From positions 21,756 through 85,755 of the forward strand of contig JANYGX010000022.1 in NCBI GenBank assembly GCA_025362295.1: a stretch of 64,000 nucleotides of DNA. Direction: 5' to 3'. The stretch is from Sphingomonadales bacterium (GTDB lineage: Bacteria > Pseudomonadota > Alphaproteobacteria > Sphingomonadales > Sphingomonadaceae). Below, piece after piece: positions 56,136 to 64,000 of this stretch. Both the position numbers and the translations under genes were made by a program. The notes under the pieces were generated by a model. The model was not told the origin of the DNA and made no database searches. It worked only from the letters and a program-made list of their open reading frames with translations. How positions within the stretch are numbered: the first letter of the stretch is position 1; each line of letters begins with the position of its first letter.

Positions 56136-57880
56136 TTCTTGGTCGCTTTGACAGGCAACAGTTTTGCAGCAGCTGGATCGGGCAGCGGGGATTTATCAAG
56201 CTTGGCAATCAATTTTTGCTGACCAATGCCAAGCAGATTTGAGATAATGTAGTAAAACACCAAACCAGCGGGCAGGGATGCAAAAATAAACGTGAATACA
56301 ATTGGAAACAGCTGGAACATTTTTTGCTGTATAGGATCAATGGCCATGCTTTGTGGTTGCAGTTTCATCTGGAACCACGTGGTGATGCCGTAAATAATTG
56401 GCAGCACACCAATGGCAATGGCTGCGGGGGGAGTAAAGTGCAATAGACCAAACAGATTAACCGGCGTTAAAGGGTCAGGCGCTGATAAATCCTTTATCCA
56501 GCCGATGAAAGGCTGATGGCGCATGTCGATTGTGACGTTTAAGACTTTATAGAGTGCAAGAAATACTGGAATTTGTAACACAACCGGCAGACACCCCGCC
56601 AGCGGATTTATTTTCTCCGCCTTGAACAATTCTACCTGGGCTTTTTGAAGTTTTTCCGGCTCACCTTTAAAGCGCTCCTGAATTTCTTTGATCTTTGGTT
56701 GTACAATTTTCATGCGGTTCATTGAGCGCATCTGATTATTGGCAATCGGGAACAGTACAATGCGCACTAGCACCGTGAGGCCGATGATTGCTAAGCCAAA
56801 ATTGCCGAACATGGCGGCGAGTTTATGCAGCACCCAGAAAAAAGGCTTGGTCAGCCACCAGAACGTGCCCCAATCAATGGCGCGGCTAAACAGGCGAATA
56901 CCGTTTGTCTCTTCATAGTGTTCAATTATAGAATCTACTTTAGCGCCAACAAACAATTTCATCACAGTTTGTCCAGTGGCACCAACCGCAATCGTTTGAC
57001 CCGGCCACTGCATATCGGCCTGAAACCGTGCACTGCCAGCGACATTTTTGATGCTGCTTTTGATGGTTGAGTTGGCATCGGGAATCAGTGCTGTTAACCA
57101 GTATTTATCAGAAAAACCCATCCAGCCACCAGTTGATTCAAATTTTTGCTCAACTTCAGCATCTTTGAAGCTATCGTATTTGAGTTCACGAAATTTATCG
57201 AAAGTACCGAGCGGCCCCTCATAGCTGTTCGCGAGTATCTGAGGCTTGTCGCGTGCAATCAGGCCGTAAGGGGCAACTGTTAACGGTGTGGTGCCAGCAT
57301 TGTGCACACGCGCTGTCACTGTTATCATGTATTCAGTATCTATGGCATAGATCAGTTCGAAGCTTTGGCCGCTGCCATTGTCCCATTTAAAGGTAACGGG
57401 TGATGCCGGTGTCAGGTTGAATCCCGAGGCTGTCCACAGGCTGTCTGCATCCGGTGTTTTTACATCCGTGCCTAGCCATCCGAACTGGGCAAAATAGGGT
57501 TTTGCTGTGCCGGAAGGTGATAACAAGTTAACCAGAGCTGAGTCTTTTTTCAAAGTTTCATGATAAAGGCTAAGCGTCATGTCATCGATGCGCGCACCTT
57601 TAAGATTGATTGAACCCTGCAAGGTCGGTGTTGTGATGGTGATGCGCTGCGCACTTGCAGCCAATGCGGCTTGTCGGGAGATAACCGTACCATCACCAGC
57701 GCCCTGTACACCGGGCGAGGTTGCCACGGATGGAGCGACGATTGGCTTGTTTGCCTGAGCCAGAATGGCGGCAGCGCGTTGCTTGGCTGCCAGTGGCTTT
57801 TCATAAAATTGAAACCATGCCAGCATCACCAGCAAAGACAGCACGAAGGCTGTAATCATGTTTTTATTATTGTCAGTCAT
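56132..57880 (-). CDS. yidC: Membrane protein insertase YidC
   Basis: 582 residues from ATG 57880 (MTDNNKNMITAFVLSLLVML); the frame extends to 57937 without family likeness. N-terminal helix, a large periplasmic domain (about 60-350), then the conserved five-helix core (FGNFGLAIIGLTVLVRIVLF; PLAGCLPVVLQIPVFLALYK; PIVFTFIFASLPAGLVFYYI). It inserts inner-membrane proteins alone or with SecYEG. Lies in the canonical rpmH-rnpA-yidD-yidC-engB block. Confidence 0.96.
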   Translation of the reverse strand: MTDNNKNMITAFVLSLLVMLAWFQFYEKPLAAKQRAAAILAQANKPIVAPSVATSPGVQGAGDGTVISRQAALAASAQRITITTPTLQGSINLKGARIDDMTLSLYHETLKKDSALVNLLSPSGTAKPYFAQFGWLGTDVKTPDADSLWTASGFNLTPASPVTFKWDNGSGQSFELIYAIDTEYMITVTARVHNAGTTPLTVAPYGLIARDKPQILANSYEGPLGTFDKFRELKYDSFKDAEVEQKFESTGGWMGFSDKYWLTALIPDANSTIKSSIKNVAGSARFQADMQWPGQTIAVGATGQTVMKLFVGAKVDSIIEHYEETNGIRLFSRAIDWGTFWWLTKPFFWVLHKLAAMFGNFGLAIIGLTVLVRIVLFPIANNQMRSMNRMKIVQPKIKEIQERFKGEPEKLQKAQVELFKAEKINPLAGCLPVVLQIPVFLALYKVLNVTIDMRHQPFIGWIKDLSAPDPLTPVNLFGLLHFTPPAAIAIGVLPIIYGITTWFQMKLQPQSMAIDPIQQKMFQLFPIVFTFIFASLPAGLVFYYIISNLLGIGQQKLIAKLDKSPLPDPAAAKLLPVKATKK

Positions 57881-57896
57881 AAAGTATTTCAGTTCG

Positions 57897-58136
57897 TTAG
57901 GATGCTGGTGGCACCGGATCATAGCCATTGCCGCCATACGGGTGACAGCGCAGCACTCTCTTTAGGGTCAGATAACCACCTTTCATAGCCCCATGCCGCG
58001 TGACAGCGGCTATGCCATAGGCTGAGCATGTGGGCTGAAACCGGCAGCGTGGTGGCAGCCAGCTAGAAAAGCCGATCTGCCAGGCGCGGAACAGAAAGGC
58101 GAGTAATCTAGCAGGAAGCTTTCTGATGATAGGCAA
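57897..58136 (-). CDS. yidD: Membrane protein insertion efficiency factor YidD
   Basis: 79 residues, TTG start. The family pattern with three Cys is present: LPPRCRFQPTCSAYGIAAVT and RVLRCHPYGGNGYDPVP. It helps YidC-dependent insertion. It overlaps the end of rnpA by 29 bases. Confidence 0.93.
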   Translation of the reverse strand: MPIIRKLPARLLAFLFRAWQIGFSSWLPPRCRFQPTCSAYGIAAVTRHGAMKGGYLTLKRVLRCHPYGGNGYDPVPPAS

Positions 58137-58479
58137 TAGCTTTTTCCATGTCGGTTTTCATGTGTGCAAAAGAGCGCGTCAAACCCGCTTGGCGACCAAT
58201 CATGACGATGTCGCGGCCATCAAGCCGAGCATCAGCCAGCGTTTGTTGTGCCAGCGCTCGCAAGCGTCTTTTCAACCGATTTCTGACTACAGCGTTACCG
58301 ATTTTTTTAGTCACTGTATAGCCGACCCTGAGGTCTGGCATATCATCCTTACGGCCATGCACTATAATAAGGCAGCCCGGCAAAGATGAACGAACCCCAC
58401 TACTGGCAGCCAGGTAATCCTTGCGTAGTTTCAATGTTTTAAAGGGCTTAAGCAGAGAGTTTTTTGCGACCTTGCGCAC
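58108..58479 (-). CDS. rnpA: Ribonuclease P protein component
   Basis: 123 residues if GTG 58479 is the start, or 108 from TTG 58434. The family starts are usually near [13 protein letters not shown], and the motif [11 protein letters not shown] (about 80-90) is the signature RNR region. It supports the RNase P RNA in cutting tRNA leaders. With the GTG start it overlaps the 3' end of rpmH by 32 bases. Overlap with yidD downstream is also present, so the three genes are tightly packed. Confidence 0.93.
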   Translation of the reverse strand: MRKVAKNSLLKPFKTLKLRKDYLAASSGVRSSLPGCLIIVHGRKDDMPDLRVGYTVTKKIGNAVVRNRLKRRLRALAQQTLADARLDGRDIVMIGRQAGLTRSFAHMKTDMEKAIAYHQKASC

Positions 58480-58582
58480 GACGGTTGGCTATAATACGAC
58501 GACCCCCAACGGTTGCCATACGCGCACGGAAACCATGACGACGAGCACGGACAAGCTTGCTGGGCTGAAATGTACGCTTCAT
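58448..58582 (-). CDS. rpmH: 50S ribosomal protein L34
   Basis: 44 residues. On the minus strand it reads [20 protein letters not shown], then [20 protein letters not shown] and LSA, a full L34. AAAGG precedes the ATG by 8 bases. First gene of the rpmH-rnpA-yidD-yidC-engB run. Confidence 0.97.
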   Translation of the reverse strand: MKRTFQPSKLVRARRHGFRARMATVGGRRIIANRRAQGRKKLSA

Positions 58583-58613
58583 CTAGAAAAACCTTTAATC
58601 AAAATAAAAACGT

Positions 58614-58642
58614 TGCTTAGCCACGCGCCAATTAAGAGTCAA
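58614..58642 (-). promoter_or_regulatory. Candidate promoter of rpmH operon
   Basis: On the minus strand TTGACT (58642-58637), a 17-base spacer and TAAGCA (58619-58614). The -35 matches the alphaproteobacterial CTTGAC pattern; the -10 is weak. It lies 32 bases before the rpmH ATG. Confidence 0.4.
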
Positions 58643-58696
58643 GGTTTTTAGTGTTTTTACACAATCTTGATAATGCATATGGGTAGCTAAAACAGG

Positions 58697-60178
58697 TTAG
58701 CGCCGTTCCGGCAGATAGCCCTCGTCTATCGGATCGCTGAACTTCGTTGTTTCTTTGTGAAAGTGCATGGGGACAATCCCGGTAGCGCCGTGGCGCTGTT
58801 TGGCTATCATCACCTCAGCCTTGCCCCTGATCCGCTCACCGCGTTCCATCCATTTCTCAAACTTGTCGGTGCCTTCTTCCGGCTTTTTCTGCGCGTGATA
58901 ATATTCTTCTCGAAAAATAAACATAACAATATCAGCATCTTGCTCAATAGAGCCGGATTCCCGTAAATCTGATAATTGTGGCCGCTTGTCCTCGCGCGAT
59001 TCAACAGCGCGGCTAAGCTGCGACAGGGCCAGCACTGGCAGCTCTAGCTCTTTGGCCAGGGTTTTAAGCCCTCGGGTGATTTCAGAGATTTCCTGCACGC
59101 GATTGTCGCCATTTTTGCTCGACCCCTGCAAAAGCTGCACATAATCTACCACGATCATGCCAATGCCCTTCTGCCGTTTAAGCCGTCGCGCGCGCGTGCG
59201 GAGAGCTGCAATCGTAAGGCCGGGGGTGTCATCAATATAGAGCGGCAAATCGTGGAGGTCGGACGCAGCGCGGGAGAGTTTCAGAAACTCTGCCTGATCA
59301 ATTTCGCCCTTGCGCATTTTCTCGCCGGACAGGCTGGATTGCTCAGCAAGAATGCGGGCGGCGAGCTGATCGGACGACATTTCAAGCGAGAAGAACGCCA
59401 CCGGTGCACCAACGCTGTCTTTGGCTGTTACCCCCTCGATTTTATCTTGTTTAGCGCGGTAAGCCGCAGAAAACGCTATGTTTGTTGCAAGGGCTGTTTT
59501 GCCCATACCGGGGCGGGCGGCAAGGATCATCAAGTCAGAATTGTGCATCCCACCCAACCACTTATTCAGCCCAACAAGGCCAGTGGTAACACCAGACAAA
59601 GCCCCGCCAGTTTTGCGCGCCTTTTCTATCATATTAATGGCCGTTGCAGCGGCACCAGCAAAATCAGTGGCGGAATTTTGCACATCACCTTGCTCGGCGA
59701 CCTTGTAAAGCGAAAGCTCAGCTTCTTGAATTTGGCCTAAAGGATCAATCTCGTGGCTGGTGTCGGTTGCCTGCTCAACCATGGATCGGCCAACGCGAAT
59801 GAGTTCACGTAAAATGGCAAGATCATAAATCTGCTGGGCAAAATCCCGCGCACCTATCAGCGCTGGGTTTTCTGTAAGCAAAGCCAGATAGTTGGTGCCG
59901 CCAAGGCTTAGCAAGGCCTCATCGGTCGCAAACAGCGGTTTCAGCGTAATTGGTGATGCACGCATATTTTTATCGGTCAGACGTAGAATTTGCTCAAAAA
60001 TCCGGCCGTGCACATCCTCGAAAAAATGCTCGCGCTTGAGTTTTAGCTGCACATCCTCAACCAGCCTGTTATCAACCAGCAAGGCACCCAAAAGTGCCTG
60101 TTCTGCCTCAATATTTTGTGGCAATGTACTGGGATCGACTGGATCGACTATAGTGAATTTGGGTGCGCGTGTAGCCAT
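58697..60178 (-). CDS. dnaB: Replicative DNA helicase DnaB
   Basis: 493 residues. N-terminal domain with PQNIEAEQALLGALLVDNRL, linker, then the RecA-type domain with Walker A LAARPGMGKTALATNIAF (about 225), the Walker B region GMIVVDYVQLLQG and the DnaB motif LALSQLSRAVESREDKRPQL. It unwinds DNA at the fork as a hexamer. No intein or truncation is seen. Confidence 0.96.
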   Translation of the reverse strand: MATRAPKFTIVDPVDPSTLPQNIEAEQALLGALLVDNRLVEDVQLKLKREHFFEDVHGRIFEQILRLTDKNMRASPITLKPLFATDEALLSLGGTNYLALLTENPALIGARDFAQQIYDLAILRELIRVGRSMVEQATDTSHEIDPLGQIQEAELSLYKVAEQGDVQNSATDFAGAAATAINMIEKARKTGGALSGVTTGLVGLNKWLGGMHNSDLMILAARPGMGKTALATNIAFSAAYRAKQDKIEGVTAKDSVGAPVAFFSLEMSSDQLAARILAEQSSLSGEKMRKGEIDQAEFLKLSRAASDLHDLPLYIDDTPGLTIAALRTRARRLKRQKGIGMIVVDYVQLLQGSSKNGDNRVQEISEITRGLKTLAKELELPVLALSQLSRAVESREDKRPQLSDLRESGSIEQDADIVMFIFREEYYHAQKKPEEGTDKFEKWMERGERIRGKAEVMIAKQRHGATGIVPMHFHKETTKFSDPIDEGYLPERR

Positions 60179-60216
60179 ATAAATGTATAGCCTGTTTAAC
60201 TGCTATTAGGAAGCAT

Positions 60217-61368
60217 TTAGTCCGTTTCTTCACCACTTTTTCGAAACGGTGTGCGGGTGCCTAAATATTCGATATCGGCCTCCACTTGTGAGCGCTCCCG
60301 CTGCAGATAATCAGCAATGGCCGTGCGAAATCCACTGTGGACAATCCAGTGGGCAGAATATGTAGGGGTCGGCTCATAGCCCCTTGCCAGCTTGTGCGCA
60401 CCCTGTGCACCAGCTTCCACCGCTTTCAGTCCATTGGCTATGGCATACTCAATTGCCTGATAGTAGCAGACTTCGAAATGTAGATACGGGTGATCTTCTG
60501 TGCAGCCCCAGTAGCGCCCATAGAGTGTCTCGGTGCCAATCATGTTCATAGCACCGGCTATGTAGGTGCCGCCACGTTTGGCGAACACCAGCAAAATAGT
60601 ATTGGCCATAGCGGCACCGATCAAATCGAAAAAATCCCTTGTGAGATAAGGCTGTCCCCATTTGCGCCTTCCGGTATCATTATAGAATTGCCAGAGCGCA
60701 TCCCAGTGCTCGGCTTTTATGTTTGTACCAGTGATATGCTCAATGCTGATATCGTTTGCCAGAGCCTGTAGCCGTTCATTGCGAATCATCTTGCGTTTGC
60801 GGCTGGAGAGACTTGCAAGAAAGTCATCAAAGCTTTTGTAATCACGGTTGGTCCAGTGGAATTGCTGGTCCATACGAATAAGCCAACCTGCGCTTTGGAA
60901 TATCTCAACCTGGTCAGCGGCAACAAATGTGGCGTGAATGGACGAGAACCCAGCTTTCTCGGCGAGCTTTTCGGCGCCTGCCAGCAACAGCGGTGCTGCA
61001 GCCGGATCGCGCAGTAGTAATCGTGGCCCAGGCACTGGCGAAAATGGCACAGCGCATTGCAGTTTTGGATAGTACTGGCCGCCAGCGCGCTCAAAGGCAT
61101 CGGCCCAGCCGTGATCGAATACATATTCACCCTGGCTATGGCTTTTGCGGTAGGCGGGCATGATTCCGCGCGTTGTGTTGTTACTGTCTTTTATCAGCAA
61201 ATGGGCAGGCTGCCAGCCAGTGCGGCTACAGGCACTTTTGCTTGTCTCAAGGCTAACGAAAAAGGCGTGGCTAACAAATGGGTTGCTCGTGCCAGCACAT
61301 GCATTCCACTCGGCAGCAGGCACTTCAGCAGCGCTGGCAAGCACGGTTAAGCCAATAAATGAATTCAT
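60217..61368 (-). CDS. GNAT-like N-acyltransferase (DUF482 family)
   Basis: 383 residues. Matches the DUF482/peptidogalycan-type GNAT family: NPFVSHAFFVSLETSKSACS, IMPAYRKSHSQGEYVFDHGW near 68-87, DQQFHWTNRDYKSFDDFLAS, SSRKRKMIRNER and YYQAIEYAIANGLKAVEAGA with GAHKLARGYEP. Related proteins resemble FemAB-type acyltransferases, but substrate and donor are unknown. Thirty-eight bases separate it from dnaB downstream. Confidence 0.82.
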   Translation of the reverse strand: MNSFIGLTVLASAAEVPAAEWNACAGTSNPFVSHAFFVSLETSKSACSRTGWQPAHLLIKDSNNTTRGIMPAYRKSHSQGEYVFDHGWADAFERAGGQYYPKLQCAVPFSPVPGPRLLLRDPAAAPLLLAGAEKLAEKAGFSSIHATFVAADQVEIFQSAGWLIRMDQQFHWTNRDYKSFDDFLASLSSRKRKMIRNERLQALANDISIEHITGTNIKAEHWDALWQFYNDTGRRKWGQPYLTRDFFDLIGAAMANTILLVFAKRGGTYIAGAMNMIGTETLYGRYWGCTEDHPYLHFEVCYYQAIEYAIANGLKAVEAGAQGAHKLARGYEPTPTYSAHWIVHSGFRTAIADYLQRERSQVEADIEYLGTRTPFRKSGEETD

Positions 61369-61505
61369 AAGTATACTATATGTGCGAAAGCATTGAAAAA
61401 CATCTGTGGTTTATTGTCAGAGTGTTGGATTAGGTGTCCATACCTGCTATTTTGTGTTTGCAAGTAAAAATCGTCGAGTTGATGTAATCATCAATCTAAT
61501 AATTA

Positions 61506-61581
61506 TGGTGCTGCTGACAGGATTTGAACCTGCGACCCCCGCATTACGAATGCGGTGCTCTACCAGCTGAGCTACAGCAGC
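61506..61581 (-). tRNA. tRNA-Thr (anticodon CGT)
   Basis: Minus-strand cloverleaf of 76 bases with encoded CCA. Acceptor GCTGCTG pairs with CAGCAGC; D-arm TAGCTCAGCTGGTAGAGCA; anticodon stem CCGCA/TGCGG around loop TTCGTAA, giving CGT; T-arm GCAGGTTCAAATCCTGT. It reads ACG codons. Confidence 0.96.
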
Positions 61582-61756
61582 ACGGTGCCAACGGTTTGTT
61601 CTTACCAAGCGTTGCATGAGCTTTCAAGCTAGCAGATGGTCGGGTAATTGGGTCTGTTCGAGTTAATGGTTGCGCCGCAATTTCAAACACAAAATCGCCT
61701 GTCGCACCGCCCAATTCTAGTCATTCAGTGTAAATGTGGCCGAGCAACAATTCCTC

Positions 61757-61784
61757 TTGTTTAATACCGACTAGTCGGTATTAT
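61757..61784 (+). promoter_or_regulatory. Candidate promoter of tetR operon
   Basis: TTGTTT (61757-61762) and TATTAT (61779-61784) with 16 bases between. The -10 ends 6 bases before the ATG at 61791, so the transcript would begin at or next to the start codon. The palindrome listed separately fills the spacer and the -10. Confidence 0.45.
61762..61783. promoter_or_regulatory. Perfect palindrome, likely TetR operator
   Basis: A 22-base perfect palindrome with core ACCGACTAGTCGGT lies 7 bases upstream of the tetR start. Perfect symmetry between -35 and -10 of an autoregulated gene is typical of TetR operators, and this core is common in them. Confidence 0.85.
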
Positions 61785-61790
61785 ACCTTT

Positions 61791-62426
61791 ATGAATACGA
61801 TTCGCCTTCATAACGCCAAAGGCGAAAGCGCCCGCGTAAAGCTGTTGAACACGGCTTTGGGGGTCATCCGGTCCAAGGGCTATTCCGCCACCTCGATTGA
61901 TGAGCTTTGCGCTGCAGCAGGCGTTAGCAAAGGGGCCTTTTTCTAAAGCTTTCAGTCAAAAGAAGCCTTGGCTGTCGAGGCCGCGCAATATTGGTCTGAT
62001 ATGACGGGTGGGCTTTTTGCTGCTGCTGCCTATCACGCACATGCCGACCCGCTTGACCGGGTGATGGGCTATCTCGATTTGCGCGCTGCGATGCTTGATG
62101 GCCCGGTGGAGGCATTCACCTGCCTTGTCGGCACTATGGTGCAGGAAGCTTTCAGTTCCAGCGACCGGATCCGCGAGGCCTGCAAGGCTAGTATAATTGG
62201 CCACGCTCAAAAACTCGAAGCCGATTTGTCAGCGGCAATAGATGCACGCGGAATCAAAGGCGTGACAGCACATGGCCTCGCCGTTCACACTCAAGCCGTT
62301 CTGCAAGGGGCATTCATCATCGCCAAGGCGACAGGTAGCCCCGAGGTCGCGCGCGATAGTGTCGCGCATTTGAAGCGCTATTTTGAGTTGTTGTTCAACC
62401 CCCAAGTGACGATGAAAGGGATGTGA
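61791..62426 (+). pseudogene. TetR family regulator interrupted by an in-frame stop
   Basis: The helix-turn-helix part (LLNTALGVIRSKGYSATSID, ELCAAAGVSKGAFF) is intact, but TAA at 61944-61946 stops translation after 51 codons. The same frame continues at once as SFQSKEALAVEAAQYW and runs to 62426 with a normal TetR ligand domain (FTCLVGTMVQEAFSSSDRI), about 211 codons in all. Either a nonsense mutation or a sequence error. The stop replaces the second residue after GAF F, a position usually held by Tyr or His. If real, only a DNA-binding stub would be made and the operon behind it would be derepressed. A perfect palindrome precedes the gene. Confidence 0.85.
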
Positions 62427-62807
62427 ATGTCTTATGTTGAAGGGTTTATCATCGCGGTGCCCACCGCAAAGAAGGAGGCGTTTATCAAACATGCGCGGCT
62501 CGTCGATCAGGTTTTTCTTGATCACGGCGCGCTGCGCGTTACCGAATGCTGGGGCAATAATGTTCCCCATGGCAAACAGACTGATTTTTACCGTGCCGTC
62601 AATGCGCGCGAGGACGAGACCGTGGTGTTCAGTTGGATTGAGTGGCCGGACAAGGCATCCCGTGATGCGGTCAATGACCGGTTGAATGAACTGATGGCGA
62701 GCGATGATCGCTTCAACCGCGAGAAAAACCCCATGCCGTTTGATGGCAGCCGTTTGATTTATGGCGGCTTTGAGGTGATTCTGGATCAAAAAGGACAAGC
62801 CAAATGA
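62427..62807 (+). CDS. DUF1428 protein
   Basis: 126 residues. Family pattern MSYVEGFIIAVPTAKKEAFI, ALRVTECWGNNVPHGK, TVVFSWIEWPDKASRDA and NPMPFDGSRLIYGGFEVI. Dimeric ferredoxin-like fold; role unknown. It begins directly behind the tetR stop and overlaps the next gene by 4 bases. Confidence 0.9.
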   Translation: MSYVEGFIIAVPTAKKEAFIKHARLVDQVFLDHGALRVTECWGNNVPHGKQTDFYRAVNAREDETVVFSWIEWPDKASRDAVNDRLNELMASDDRFNREKNPMPFDGSRLIYGGFEVILDQKGQAK

Positions 62808-63217
62808 CTATCACCGTTGAAACCCTCGTAAACGCTCCGATTGCCCAAGTATGGCAGGCCTACACGACGCCTGAGGACATCGTGCAATGGAACGCAGCGT
62901 CCGATGATTGGCACACAACCAAAGCGGCTGTCGACTTGCGTGTGGGCGGGCAATTCAGCTCGCGCATGGAAGCTAAGGACGGCAGCGTTGGCTTCGATTT
63001 TGCGGGCACTTACACCAAGATCGTTCCAAACCACTTGATCGAATATGAATTTGGTGGCCGCACCGCGCAGGTTGAATTTCTGCAAGGCAACAGCGGCGTT
63101 ACTGTTCGGGTCTCGTTCGATGCCGAGGATGAAAATTCCATCGAGCAGCAAAGCACGGGCTGGCAGGCCATCCTCAACAATTTTGCACAGCATGTTCAAA
63201 CCAAAAGGAGCGAGTGA
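62804..63217 (+). CDS. SRPBCC domain protein (AHSA1-like)
   Basis: 137 residues. START/Bet v1-type fold: VETLVNAPIAQVWQAYTTPE, IVQWNAASDDWHTTKAAVDL and GTYTKIVPNHLIEYEFGGRT. These bind small hydrophobic ligands or act as activators. Overlaps both neighbours by 4 bases, so it is part of the tetR operon. Confidence 0.9.
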   Translation: MTITVETLVNAPIAQVWQAYTTPEDIVQWNAASDDWHTTKAAVDLRVGGQFSSRMEAKDGSVGFDFAGTYTKIVPNHLIEYEFGGRTAQVEFLQGNSGVTVRVSFDAEDENSIEQQSTGWQAILNNFAQHVQTKRSE

Positions 63218-63696
63218 TGACTAATAAAGCAACCCTGTGCCTGTGGTATGAAGGCGAGGCGCAAGCCGCTGCCGCATTTTATGCCGCGACGTTCCCCGAC
63301 AGCCATGTTGGCAAAGTACATCTTGCGCCCGGAGACAGTCCGGGAGCCAAAGCAGGTGATGTCATCACGGTCGAATTTACTGTGCTTGGCCTCCCGTGCA
63401 TTGGCCTCAATGGCCCGCCTGTCTTCAAACATACTGAAGCCTTTTCTATTCAGGTTGCGACCGAGACCCAAGAGGAGACGGATCGTTACTGGAATGCAAT
63501 CGTCGGCAATGGCGGGGCAGAAAGCGTGTGCGGTTGGTGCAAGGACAAATGGGGTGTCAGCTGGCAGATCACGCCAAAAGTGTTGACCGATGCCATGACG
63601 AGCGGCGGCGATGCCGCCAAACGGGCATTTGACGCGATGATGACCATGAAGAAGATCGATATTGCGACTATCGAGGCGGCAGTTAAGGGAGGTTAA
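63214..63696 (+). CDS. VOC family protein (PhnB-like)
   Basis: 160 residues. LCLWYEGEAQAAAAFYAATF near the start, FTVLGLPCIGLNGPPVF, and the family signature CGWCKDKWGVSWQITPKVL near 110. PhnB/3-demethylubiquinone-methyltransferase-like VOC fold without known reaction. Last gene of the tetR operon; these small ligand-binding proteins often travel together as a stress or detoxification cassette. Confidence 0.9.
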   Translation: MMTNKATLCLWYEGEAQAAAAFYAATFPDSHVGKVHLAPGDSPGAKAGDVITVEFTVLGLPCIGLNGPPVFKHTEAFSIQVATETQEETDRYWNAIVGNGGAESVCGWCKDKWGVSWQITPKVLTDAMTSGGDAAKRAFDAMMTMKKIDIATIEAAVKGG

Positions 63697-63948
63697 GCGA
63701 AAGCAGTGGTTCTGCCTTTTGTCGAGGGAAGCGCGTCCGGGTTAGGCAAAAATTGCGGGGCGTCAGCGCGGCTTTTCTGGAACGCAATGATGGACAACGC
63801 ATTCCACTTCCCAAATAATGGCAAAAATTCAAACTGATCCACTCTGATGGCCGGTTTTCCTAGGGCAATTGCATGAAAATTGAGTAAGGGGATTCCCAAG
63901 ACTGTTTTTGTCTGACTCATAGGATGCTTCACAATTATGGAGCATGTT
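63697..63948. other. Spacer with likely left end of an ISAs1-type element
   Basis: No plus-strand gene. A minus-strand frame ending at 63693 reads coding-like (DQFEFLPLFGKWNALSIIAF) but lacks a recognised family and would overlap the VOC stop. TAGGGCAATTGCATGAAAAT from about 63859 could be the left inverted repeat of the insertion sequence that follows, since the transposase start is about 90 bases on. Confidence 0.35.
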
Positions 63949-64000
63949 ATGGATTGTTCATTCATCGATCATTTCAGTGCACTCAGCGATCCACGGCAGC
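63949..64000 (+). mobile_element. ISAs1-type transposase, first codons only
   Basis: The frame MDCSFIDHFSALSDPRQ runs off the window. FSALSDPRQ resembles the N-terminus of ISAs1-family transposases (FxxLPDPRQ). Only 17 codons are visible, so whether the gene is intact is unknown. Confidence 0.6.

Noticed and set aside
63693..63965. Minus-strand frame of 90 codons at the right edge
   Set aside because: Coding-like in part, but no recognised family, and its 5' half lies over the probable insertion-sequence end.

Overview
The window looks like chromosomal DNA of an alphaproteobacterium of moderate GC content with aerobic, outer-membrane-nutrient-uptake habits. The main clues are the conserved blocks merR-ihfA-fabH-plsX-rpmF-DUF177-ubiquinol-cytochrome c chaperone facing bamE, and rpmH-rnpA-yidD-yidC-engB next to dnaB; a SUV3-type helicase; a glutathione-dependent formaldehyde operon; and a TonB-dependent receptor locus with tryptophan-halogenase-like proteins, as in Caulobacterales and Sphingomonadales. 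A sphingomonad-like or related lineage is my best guess from gene content; the species cannot be named from this sequence.

Layout. 1-9874 (+) is a maltodextrin/starch utilisation locus: the 3' part of a TonB-dependent receptor, a halogenase-like flavoprotein, a secreted GH13 amylase, a cytoplasmic-type GH13 alpha-glucosidase, a periplasmic GH97 alpha-glucosidase and a second halogenase-like protein. A DUF6445 gene faces it. 10.7-12.7 kb encodes a class A penicillin-binding protein. 13.0-15.1 kb is a small accessory cassette (ABM monooxygenase, alpha/beta hydrolase, divergent ArsR-type regulator), followed by a secreted beta-helix protein. 17.2-20.1 kb (-) is an exbB-exbD-tonB operon whose ExbB carries an unusual periplasmic DUF2341/LamG-like extension; it could energise the receptor of the first locus. 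20.3-25.3 kb holds sdhB without its usual partners, an NlpC/P60 protein and a NatAB-type ABC exporter with an alpha/beta hydrolase. 25.3-31.0 kb holds the SUV3-like helicase, a molybdopterin oxidoreductase/cytochrome b pair with a MXKDX-repeat protein, and an AraC regulator. 31-36.7 kb contains erpA, an isochorismatase-like hydrolase, trhO, sppA and a ferredoxin-NADP reductase.

36.8-42.1 kb is the most rearranged part: a frameshifted IS3-family transposase remnant, a roughly 105-bp repeat present twice in direct orientation around argD-hslO-acyl-CoA dehydrogenase, and a GT4 glycosyltransferase whose 3' end has been deleted and frameshifted. 42.1-49.2 kb is housekeeping (SirB1-like protein, gshB, the fabH/plsX block, bamE). 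49.2-51.9 kb is a formaldehyde detoxification operon with two tandem VOC genes. 52-61.4 kb holds a squalene/phytoene-synthase-like protein, an outer-membrane barrel, a LytS/LytR-type two-component pair, the engB-yidC-yidD-rnpA-rpmH block, dnaB, and a GNAT-like protein. A tRNA-Thr follows. 61.7-63.7 kb is a second accessory operon (tetR, DUF1428, SRPBCC, VOC); its tetR has an in-frame stop and is preceded by a perfect palindrome. The window ends in the first codons of an ISAs1-type transposase.

I did not see a CRISPR array, prophage or clear defence island. The parts most worth a second look are the halogenase pair inside the sugar locus, the LamG-like ExbB, the IS-derived repeats with the damaged glycosyltransferase, and the interrupted tetR with its operator.
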